From Mycobacterium sp. 1554424.7 (GTDB taxonomy: Bacteria > Actinomycetota > Actinomycetes > Mycobacteriales > Mycobacteriaceae), in contig NZ_LZSE01000116.1 in the NCBI RefSeq assembly GCF_001665295.1, positions 1 through 58,946 of the forward strand: DNA of 58,946 bases, in the 5' to 3' direction. Shown piece after piece: positions 53,016 to 58,946 of this stretch. The notes beneath the pieces are model-generated. The model had not been told where the DNA came from, searched no databases, and worked only from the letters and a program-made list of their open reading frames with translations. Both the position numbers and the translations under genes were made by a program. Every line of letters begins with the position of its first letter. Within the stretch, counting starts at the first letter, position 1.

Positions 53016-53582
53016 ATGCCGCGTATTGCGCCAATCCCAATGGAAGAGCTGAGCTCGCACTCCCGCGAGATCGTGGAGGCCGGCGTCGCCGCCGGGCTCT
53101 ACGCGACCCCGGTGCCCCTGCAGATATTCGCGTATCGCAGCGCACAGCTCGAACAGATCGACATGGCCAGGCACCAGCTGGGTGCCGGCACCCTGCTCGG
53201 CGGCCGGATCCTCGAGTTGCTGCGCATCCGCAGCGCCCAACTCGGCGAATGCGAACCGTGTAGCCAGTCGCGCAAGCACGACTCGATCACCGACGAGGAC
53301 GTCGCCTGCCTGCTCGCCCCGGGCCACGGCGACCTCACCCCGCAGGAACGGATGGCCGTCGAGTTCCTCGACCTGCTGTCGGCCGACCACCACGCCATGG
53401 ACGACGAGTTCTACAAGCGGCTGGGGGAGCACTTCACCGCCGCGCAGATCATCGAGCTGGGGTTCACCTGCGCCGGGGTGATGGGGGTGCACCGCTTCAT
53501 CCACACCCTCGACGTCTACGGCGACTCGCCGCCCGTCATCGAGTACACCCGGGATCAGGTCGACGCCACCAAGCCGGCGTGA
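53016..53582 (+). CDS. Carboxymuconolactone decarboxylase/AhpD-like protein
   Basis: 188 residues, CMD domain about residues 40-150. Cys pair in NSANxx-like ECEPCSQSRKHDSI (CxxC with downstream His), as in AhpD-type peroxidase partners. Probably a thiol-redox protein. Divergent from the SDR gene at 52170. Confidence 0.87.
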   Translation: MPRIAPIPMEELSSHSREIVEAGVAAGLYATPVPLQIFAYRSAQLEQIDMARHQLGAGTLLGGRILELLRIRSAQLGECEPCSQSRKHDSITDEDVACLLAPGHGDLTPQERMAVEFLDLLSADHHAMDDEFYKRLGEHFTAAQIIELGFTCAGVMGVHRFIHTLDVYGDSPPVIEYTRDQVDATKPA

Positions 53583-53960
53583 CTACGTGAGCGGGTAGGG
53601 CCCCAAGCGGCCCCACGCGACGAAGACGGCGAGCGCCAGCAGCACCGCGTTCATCGCGACGAAGGGTGTCTCCTTGCGCCGGGCGTGCACCACGGCCGCG
53701 CCGATCATCACCGCGGCGAGCCCAATCGCGGCCAGCGGCACCAGGATTGGCGCGATGTGCACCAGGGCCGGAACGATCAGCCCGATCGCGCCGAGGATCT
53801 CGGCGACGCCGATGAGCCGGATCGTCGTCGGGCTGTAGTCCTCCGCCCACCCGAAGCCCGAGCCCACCAATTGATCCTTGGTGCGAACGAGTTTCAACAG
53901 CCCGCTCCCGACGAATGTGACCGCCAGAACGATCGCGACGATCCACAGCGCCATGTTCAT
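53583..53960 (-). CDS. DoxX-family membrane protein
   Basis: 125 residues from ATG 53960, four membrane helices (ALWIVAIVLAVTFVGSGLLK first), with the family pattern GSGLLKL, LVGSGFGWAEDYSP, RLIGVAEILGAIGLIVPA. Function of these proteins is unclear; some act in thiol/redox stress. The stop abuts the convergent AhpD-like gene; it follows the MarR gene on the same strand after 52 bases. Confidence 0.88.
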   Translation of the reverse strand: MNMALWIVAIVLAVTFVGSGLLKLVRTKDQLVGSGFGWAEDYSPTTIRLIGVAEILGAIGLIVPALVHIAPILVPLAAIGLAAVMIGAAVVHARRKETPFVAMNAVLLALAVFVAWGRLGPYPLT

Positions 53961-54012
53961 CTCGCGATCATTCAATCCCGAGCCGTCCGCCGCAAGGGTG
54001 CCGGAGAACGAG

Positions 54013-54471
54013 CTATGCGCCGTCGTGGCCATCGCGCAGGGATTGGATCATGCGCTGCAGGATCCGGAACGCGTGGGACTGCTCGGCCTCGGTCATGCCG
54101 GTCAGCATTCGAAGCTCGACGGATCGGACGGCCACGGTTGCCTTCTCCAGGCTCCGTCGGCCGCGAGCGGTGAGCCGCGTGGGAAGAACCTTGCCGACGG
54201 GTGCCTCGGCGGGCCTGGTCACGTAGCCGTCTCGTTCCAGACCCTGGAGCACGACATTCATCGACTGCCGTGTCACGAACGCGCCCCGGGCGAGTTCGGA
54301 GTTCGACAGGCCCGGGCGTTGAGCCAGCAGCTCCAGGCAGGAGTACTGCGTGACGCTCAGACCGAGTGGGCGCAACACCTCCTCCATGGCTGCGCGGAGG
54401 ACGCTCGACGCTTCTTTCAGCAGGTAGCCCAGTGACGTCTCCAGGTCGACCCCGGCGTCATCTTGACTCAT
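54013..54471 (-). CDS. MarR-family regulator
   Basis: 152 residues. Winged helix with LSVTQYSCLELLAQRPGLSN, ELARGAFVTRQSMNVVLQGL, RDGYVTRPAEAPVGKVLPTR. Its start codon overlaps one of two operators and the divergent VOC gene lies behind the second, so it probably represses itself and that gene; DoxX is likely in its transcript. Confidence 0.92.
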   Translation of the reverse strand: MSQDDAGVDLETSLGYLLKEASSVLRAAMEEVLRPLGLSVTQYSCLELLAQRPGLSNSELARGAFVTRQSMNVVLQGLERDGYVTRPAEAPVGKVLPTRLTARGRRSLEKATVAVRSVELRMLTGMTEAEQSHAFRILQRMIQSLRDGHDGA

Positions 54472-54486
54472 GTCAGTATTCTGACA
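54471..54486. promoter_or_regulatory. MarR operator 1
   Basis: TGTCAG-TATT-CTGACA, perfect six-base arms, overlapping the first base of the MarR ATG. Paired with an equal site 28 bases away. Confidence 0.8.
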
Positions 54487-54498
54487 TACATTGCGCTA

Positions 54499-54514
54499 TG
54501 TCAGAAAACTGACA
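54499..54514. promoter_or_regulatory. MarR operator 2
   Basis: TGTCAG-AAAA-CTGACA, the same arms and spacer length as operator 1, 20 bases before the VOC ATG. Binding here should block the VOC promoter. Confidence 0.8.
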
Positions 54515-54534
54515 CGAAGAGAAGGAGCACCATC

Positions 54535-54903
54535 ATGCCCGTCACCGGTCCCGATTTCATTTCCCTGCAGGCGCGCGACCTCGACGCTTCCCAGGCGTTC
54601 TACGAGCAGTACCTTGGCCTGGTCCGCTCGCAGGCCGGGCCTCCGCACGCCGTCGTCTTCGAGACGAAGCCGATCGCGTTCGCACTGCGCGACGTCGTGC
54701 CGGGCACCGATCTCGGATCCGTTGCGCAGCCCGGCATCGGCGCCGCGATCTGGCTCCATGCCACGGACGTTCAGGCCATCCACGACGCTCTCGTCGCCGA
54801 CGGTCACACCATCGTCTCCGCACCGATTGACGGCCCCTTCGGTCGGACGTTCACCTTCGCCGACCCCGACGGCTACCAGGTCACTCTCCACGACCGCGGC
54901 TGA
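54535..54903 (+). CDS. VOC family protein under MarR control
   Basis: 122 residues from ATG 54535, with GAAGGAG upstream. Glyoxalase fold: FISLQARDLDASQAFYEQYL, RTFTFADPDGYQVTLHDRG. Probably an enzyme that removes the compound sensed by the divergent MarR regulator, but neither ligand nor reaction is known. Confidence 0.87.
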   Translation: MPVTGPDFISLQARDLDASQAFYEQYLGLVRSQAGPPHAVVFETKPIAFALRDVVPGTDLGSVAQPGIGAAIWLHATDVQAIHDALVADGHTIVSAPIDGPFGRTFTFADPDGYQVTLHDRG

Positions 54904-54946
54904 TTTGCCACTGGAACCGCGAATACCGTTGCGCGAGAATGACGCC

Positions 54947-55447
54947 ATGTCCGACCGGTCGTTCGACGCCACCAATCCGTTTCATCGAATGATGCGCACC
55001 TTCGCCGCCACGAAGGTGGGGGCGGCGTTGATGCGCCCGGCGGCGCACCACCTGGACCGACTCGTCACCAAGGTCACCGGTGGCCGAAGCAGCTTCGCCG
55101 AGATCGCGACCGGGGTTCCCGCGGTCATTCTCACCACCACCGGCGCCAAGTCGGGTCGGCCCCGCACCGTCGCGTTGTACGGAATCCCGCACCCCGATGG
55201 CGTGGGCCTCATCGCGTCCAACTGGGGCGGCGAGAAGCACCCGGCCTGGTACTACAACCTCAAGGCCAACCCGAAAGCCACGGTGTCGATCGGGCGCGAC
55301 ACCTGGCAGGCCACCGCCCGGCTCGCCACTCCGGCCGAGCGCGACGAGATCTGGGCGAAAGGGGTCAAGATGTACCCCGGCTGGCGCAAGTACGAGGTGC
55401 GCGCCGGCGACCGCCACATCGAGGCGTTCGTTCTCAGCCGCGATTGA
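54947..55447 (+). CDS. Deazaflavin (F420)-dependent nitroreductase/quinone reductase, DDN family
   Basis: 166 residues from ATG 54947. Characteristic TTTGAKSGRPRTVALYGIP, LIASNWGGEKHPAWYYNLKA and NPKATVSIG. Such proteins reduce quinones or nitro-imidazoles with F420H2. It follows the VOC gene by 43 bases and may share its MarR-controlled transcript. Confidence 0.9.
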   Translation: MSDRSFDATNPFHRMMRTFAATKVGAALMRPAAHHLDRLVTKVTGGRSSFAEIATGVPAVILTTTGAKSGRPRTVALYGIPHPDGVGLIASNWGGEKHPAWYYNLKANPKATVSIGRDTWQATARLATPAERDEIWAKGVKMYPGWRKYEVRAGDRHIEAFVLSRD

Positions 55448-55459
55448 ACCGCCGCGCCG

Positions 55460-56140
55460 TCATGCCGCCGCGATCGTCGACATCAGGGGTCGAAGCGTCG
55501 TGAACAGCGGTTGCCGATCGCGAAGATAGAAGTGCCCGCCCCGCAGCATCTGCACGGAGAAACCTGACGTTGTGCGCGAACGCCATTCGCGCAAGTCGGA
55601 TTCGCTCACGAGCGGGTCTTCATTGCCGCCGAAGACATGAATCGGGCAAGACAGTTCCGCTGTGTCGTCTTCCTCGTCCGTCATGAGCAGCCGCAAGTCG
55701 TGTCGGGTGGCAGTGATGGCCCGCTCGTGCAGGGTGGGCCATCGCGTCAGTTGCGAAGGCAGCCCGCCCAAATCGGACAGGAGCGTCGCGAGCTCGTGGT
55801 CGTCGAGCAGATCCACGACATGAAGCGGCGGCCGAAGGTGCGGTGGGCCGTACGCCGACAGGAATACCGCCCGTGGCGGCGGAGAAGCCTGCGCCGCGCG
55901 CACGCACGCCAACCGGTATGCCAGCAGGGCGCCGAAACTGTGGCCGAAGAACATATGCGGCTCGTCAAGGGTGGATCGCAGCCGATCGTTCACCTCGTCG
56001 ACGAGCTGCCGCATCGTGGTGAAGCGCTGCCGGTCGGCGACCTCGACGGGAATCACCTCGACGGCCGGACGCAGCGCCTTACGCCAGGCGTTGAACGCCA
56101 ACCCGCCGCCCCCGGCATGGTGAAAGCAGAACAGTTGCAC
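55460..56140 (-). CDS. Type II thioesterase (TesA-like)
   Basis: 226 residues, GTG start. Alpha/beta hydrolase of the type that clears blocked acyl groups from polyketide or nonribosomal peptide synthases: FCFHHAGGGG, Ser68 in FFGHSFGALLAYRLA, Asp in FGGNEDPLV, His in RGGHFYLRD. No PKS or NRPS is in the window, but an alpha-oxoamine synthase fragment lies 21 bases upstream in the same transcript. Confidence 0.88.
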   Translation of the reverse strand: MQLFCFHHAGGGGLAFNAWRKALRPAVEVIPVEVADRQRFTTMRQLVDEVNDRLRSTLDEPHMFFGHSFGALLAYRLACVRAAQASPPPRAVFLSAYGPPHLRPPLHVVDLLDDHELATLLSDLGGLPSQLTRWPTLHERAITATRHDLRLLMTDEEDDTAELSCPIHVFGGNEDPLVSESDLREWRSRTTSGFSVQMLRGGHFYLRDRQPLFTTLRPLMSTIAAA

Positions 56141-56161
56141 GGTGCCGACCGCCTTTCGGGC

Positions 56162-56551
56162 CTAGCTGGCTGCGCTCAGCAGCGTCAGTTCCTCGGCCAG
56201 CACCTGGACCATGGACCGGATCTGTTCCTCGGAATGGCAGCTGGTGACAAAGAACCGCAGGCGCGCTTCGTCTTCCGGCACGGCCGGGAACACGATCGGG
56301 TCGGCGTTGATGCCGCGCCGTGTCAGCGCGTCCGACAGTCGCAGCGCCTCGCTGGAGCTGCCGACGATGCAGGGGATCATCGGGGCGCTCGCGCTGTCGC
56401 CGGTGACGATGTCGGCTTCTCGCGCCAGGCTCAGGAAGAGCGCGGCGTTCTCGCGCATCCGGCGCAGGTGCTCGAGCAGCGCAGGGCGCCCGGTGGCCCT
56501 CCGTTTGGCCGCCGCAGGCGCGATCACGTCGAGGCTGTGGGTGGTGTCCAT
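56162..56551 (-). pseudogene. Alpha-oxoamine synthase (class II aminotransferase), C-terminal fragment
   Basis: 129 residues. From about residue 28 on it matches the C-terminal domain of 8-amino-7-oxononanoate synthase-like PLP enzymes, including those fused to or clustered with PKS genes (MRENAALFLSLARE; PMIPCIVGSSSEALRLSDAL; RGINADPIVFPAVPEDEARL; RFFVTSCHSEEQI). The PLP lysine and the large N-terminal domain are missing. The first 27 residues are unrelated. It could be a decayed remnant, or a small protein still made in operon with the thioesterase; the clean frame keeps the second option open. Confidence 0.75.
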
Positions 56552-56737
56552 GCTGTCTCCATTTCCGTACCGCTGGACCCGGGTGGGCCGCGCTTACAGG
56601 TAGGAGCTTCAGACCGGGCGAACCCGGACAGTTTCTGCGAAACGTTTCCAACCGTCGATTGGGTACAAGGCGCACTTGTGCCCCTGCAAGGACGTGACCG
56701 CTACTGCGACGGCCTGGCTCGATGAACGATCGATGCC

Positions 56738-57196
56738 ATGAACACTTCAAAAAACAATACATACGCACTGGTAGCCGCCGCGATGGCGATCGGTCTCGCG
56801 GCATCGGCATGCGGGAGCGCTTCTCCCTCGGCCACCAAGACCACCTCGCCGGCGTCGGCGACCCAACTGCAGTCGCTAATACCCGCACCGGCGAGCACTC
56901 AGCGCACGGACGGCCCCGAGGCCATTCCGAACGATGGCATCCAGATGCATTTCCTGGTCAACGGGTCGTCGACGGATGTTCTGGACGCTTACAAGACCGC
57001 GCTCGAAGGGCAGGGCTGGGCAGTGACCGTTGTCAGTTCGGGCGGCTGGCAGGGCGCCGGCGGCGCCACCTACACCGCGCGCAAGGGCGAGACCTACGGC
57101 GTTTTCACGGGCGGAGGCTCCGACGGTGCGACCGACGTCAGAGCCTGCGCATGGCCGTCGCAGCCCTCAAACCCCAACTGTGGTGGCAGCCGCTAA
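56738..57196 (+). CDS. Putative lipoprotein
   Basis: 152 residues. Signal peptide with lipobox LAASAC, Ser/Thr/Pro-rich linker, then a small domain (DVLDAYKTALEGQGWAVTVV; GGATYTARKGETYGVFTGGG) with a Cys pair near the end (RACAWP, PNCGG). Function unknown. Convergent with the cutinase gene. Confidence 0.8.
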   Translation: MNTSKNNTYALVAAAMAIGLAASACGSASPSATKTTSPASATQLQSLIPAPASTQRTDGPEAIPNDGIQMHFLVNGSSTDVLDAYKTALEGQGWAVTVVSSGGWQGAGGATYTARKGETYGVFTGGGSDGATDVRACAWPSQPSNPNCGGSR

Positions 57197-57201
57197 TGGG
57201 A

Positions 57202-57978
57202 TTAACGGCCGAAGCCGCCGCCTGAAGACGGAGACCCGACGACGGTCGTCGGCGCACCGGGGTCCGGAATTGCCGGCGCGGCGGCGGCGCCGCCAAGACG
57301 ACCGGCCGCAAAGGCCGCGCCCTCGTCAATCACCGCTACGTTGCTGGGGTACGACATGTGAACACCGAAATTCATCCCGTCGGCGCAGATCGGGTCCCCG
57401 GGAGCGCACACCTTGTCGGTCTTGGCCTGATAGAGCGGGCCGATGGCAACCGGCGGCGCGCCGAAGAAGTTCATCGCCTTGTCGTTCGGCAGTGCGAAGA
57501 GCACGACCGAGGAGACGTGGTTGGCCACCTCGGGATCCAGCGGTTTGGGTACGGTCGCCGGATCGATCCCGTTCGGCACGGCCGCCGAGGTGACGAAGCC
57601 CATCACGGCCGCGCCTTGCGAATAGCCGCCGAGCACCATCTTGGTGTTGGGGCAGTCGTGCGCCATCGAAACGACATGCGCGCCCGCGTCCCTGATGCCG
57701 GCCTCGCCCGCGGTCGTCCAGTCATGGGTAGCGGGGTAGTCGACCGCATATTCGCCGAACGATTTTGCGCCGACGCGCGGGCGCAGGGAGTCGACGAACG
57801 CCTGTCCGGTCGGACCGAGCCCGGGAGGGTCATCGGTGCCGCGGGCGAACACCACCTGAACGTCCGGACACGGCTCGGCGGAGGCGAAAGGGATTGCAGA
57901 CGCGAGGACGGACGCGCTAACGCCCGACGCCGCGACTACCGCAGGAGCGAGAAAACGAGGAATCTGGCGCGCGATCAT
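57202..57978 (-). CDS. Cutinase-family serine esterase (Culp)
   Basis: 258 residues, signal peptide (VVAASGVSASVLASAIPFAS, A-E cleavage region). Catalytic Ser120 in GGYSQGAAVM, Asp195 in PGDPICADG, His207 in GVHMSYP; Cys pairs as in cutinase-like proteins. Secreted lipolytic enzyme or phospholipase, ending in a Gly/Pro/Ser-rich tail of about 35 residues. Confidence 0.92.
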   Translation of the reverse strand: MIARQIPRFLAPAVVAASGVSASVLASAIPFASAEPCPDVQVVFARGTDDPPGLGPTGQAFVDSLRPRVGAKSFGEYAVDYPATHDWTTAGEAGIRDAGAHVVSMAHDCPNTKMVLGGYSQGAAVMGFVTSAAVPNGIDPATVPKPLDPEVANHVSSVVLFALPNDKAMNFFGAPPVAIGPLYQAKTDKVCAPGDPICADGMNFGVHMSYPSNVAVIDEGAAFAAGRLGGAAAAPAIPDPGAPTTVVGSPSSGGGFGR

Positions 57979-58269
57979 GCCGCGGTGTGCCCACTCGTGC
58001 GATTTCTAAACCGCGGCTTTTCAAGGCACTCCGGGCAGGCCGCCAGGTTGCGTCGCGGGGCAGTGACGTCTACCCGCTTCGTCGAGGGGAGCCTCTCGTC
58101 TTCTCGGGTACTCGCAATCCGAATTGTGAAAACTCGGTTTGGCGTCTGGCGGAGAGGGGGTATGTCGGGCCGGTAAGCGCGGTGGTGGTCTGTCGGGAAG
58201 AAGCCTCGGGCGCTTGCTTGCGGTCGGGGAAGTTCCAAATTGGACACGCCACAGACGTGGGAAATCGTC

Positions 58270-58434
58270 ATGAATGATGCGTCTCTAAGCCGGGATCTGT
58301 ACGGATTCGCCACCGAGTTACGCCAGCTGGCATACAGCATGCCCGGCGGGCATGAAGATCCACTCGTCCGCCTCAGTGAGCGGATGATTCGTTGCGCCCA
58401 GGAAGAGTCAGCTAAACAACGACCGCCGGCGTAA
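58270..58434 (+). CDS. Small hypothetical protein
   Basis: 54 residues from ATG 58270, with GTGGGA upstream; a TTG at 58240 would add ten residues. Helical (YGFATELRQLAYSMPG; LVRLSERMIRCAQEESAKQR). No family recognised. The 261 bases between it and the cutinase gene hold nothing else I can support. Confidence 0.5.
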   Translation: MNDASLSRDLYGFATELRQLAYSMPGGHEDPLVRLSERMIRCAQEESAKQRPPA

Positions 58435-58577
58435 AGGCCGGGAGCATAAGACCCGAGGAACCGGGGTACTTCTTCTAGCCTGCGGGCATCTGATCGTGCT
58501 CGAGGTAGGAAAAGGAGCCGTCCAATGGGCTGGCACCAGGCAAAGCGGGCCAGAGTCGCGGGCGGCGGAAACAACAC

Positions 58578-58946
58578 GTGAACCGCGACGACGACACCCC
58601 AAACCTCAATGAAGCAGCAGCCGACAGCACTGCGGATTTCGGCACCGAATTTCTTGGCGAGTTTGATGACCGTTCGAGTGGTACAACCGAAGCGGAAACC
58701 GCCGAAGGGTTGCCGAGCGGATCGGCTCTGCTGGTTGTCAGGCGTGGCCCGAACGCTGGTTCTCGGTTCTTGCTCGATCAGCCCATCACCTCGGCGGGAC
58801 GACATCCCGACAGCGATATCCTCCTCGACGACATCACCGTGAGCCGCCGCCACGCCGAGTTTCGTCTCGGCGAGGACGGCGGCTGGACCGTCGCCGACGT
58901 CGGCAGCCTCAACGGCACCTACGTCAACCGTCAGCCGGTGGACTCG
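58578..58946 (+). CDS. GarA-like FHA-domain protein, cut by window end
   Basis: 123 residues visible from GTG 58578. The FHA domain begins about residue 50 and is nearly identical in pattern to GarA: LLVVRRGPNAGSRFLLDQPI, SAGRHPDSDILLDDITVSRR, HAEFRL, SLNGTYVNRQPVDS. GarA (Rv1827) inhibits TCA-cycle enzymes and is switched off by phosphorylation of an ETTS motif near its N-terminus. Here the N-terminal part reads AAADSTADFGTEFLGEF, with no ETTS. It is therefore a paralogue or a divergent orthologue. The 3' end lies outside. Confidence 0.88.
   Translation, partial: MNRDDDTPNLNEAAADSTADFGTEFLGEFDDRSSGTTEAETAEGLPSGSALLVVRRGPNAGSRFLLDQPITSAGRHPDSDILLDDITVSRRHAEFRLGEDGGWTVADVGSLNGTYVNRQPVDS

Noticed and set aside
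1-58946. CRISPR arrays
   Set aside because: I saw no regularly spaced direct repeats; the Cas4-like nuclease is not next to any array or cas1/cas2.

Overview
The window is high-GC actinobacterial DNA from a slow-growing Mycobacterium, probably close to the M. avium complex. The backbone keeps the gene order of the M. tuberculosis Rv1266c-Rv1287 interval: pknH, embR, secreted proteins, two ABC exporter half-transporters, lprB, lprC, a SixA-like phosphatase, an SbcD/SbcC-like pair, oppA-D-C-B, canA, cysD, cysNC and an Rrf2 regulator. A PE-family gene, F420-type enzymes, a cutinase and a GarA-like FHA protein fit the same assignment. I see no lprA and no Rv1279-type oxidoreductase at their expected places.

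Layout. 1-7.1 kb: a Ser/Thr-kinase/EmbR signalling locus expanded by duplication (two kinases, two C39-like secreted proteins, two DUF732 secreted proteins). The four secreted-protein genes each carry one copy of a shared 29-bp upstream element. 7.2-12.5 kb: ABC pair, lprB-lprC, sixA-like gene. 12.9-24.5 kb: an accessory region. A REP13E12-type (DUF222-HNH) gene is cut in two by an integrative element of about 9.93 kb (13460-23388). The element carries its own large serine integrase, hybrid att sites whose phage arms form inverted repeats, a terminase-small-subunit-like gene, a trypsin-like protease with a divergent membrane protein, a zinc-finger miniprotein and a family of AACGTT hairpins. 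Its position is that of phiRv1 in M. tuberculosis, but its content is different. 24.7-32.4 kb: a Cas4/RecB-like nuclease, the SbcD/SbcC-like pair, then a TnpB gene whose right-end hairpin lies directly against the start codon of an alpha/beta hydrolase.

32.4-42.4 kb: the oligopeptide importer, carbonic anhydrase, a hotdog thioesterase, and the sulfate-activation operon cysD-cysNC with an Rrf2 regulator and a candidate operator. 42.5-58.9 kb: small metabolic and regulatory genes (VOC proteins, F420/FMN enzymes, SDRs, TetR, MarR with twin operators, DoxX), a PE protein with an unusual AT-richer C-terminal domain, an RCK potassium channel, a type II thioesterase beside a truncated aminotransferase, a lipoprotein, a cutinase, and a GarA-like FHA gene cut by the window end.

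The best candidates for undescribed biology are the serine-integrase island with its protease/membrane-protein cargo, and the TnpB insertion that appears to supply the ribosome-binding site of the gene behind it.
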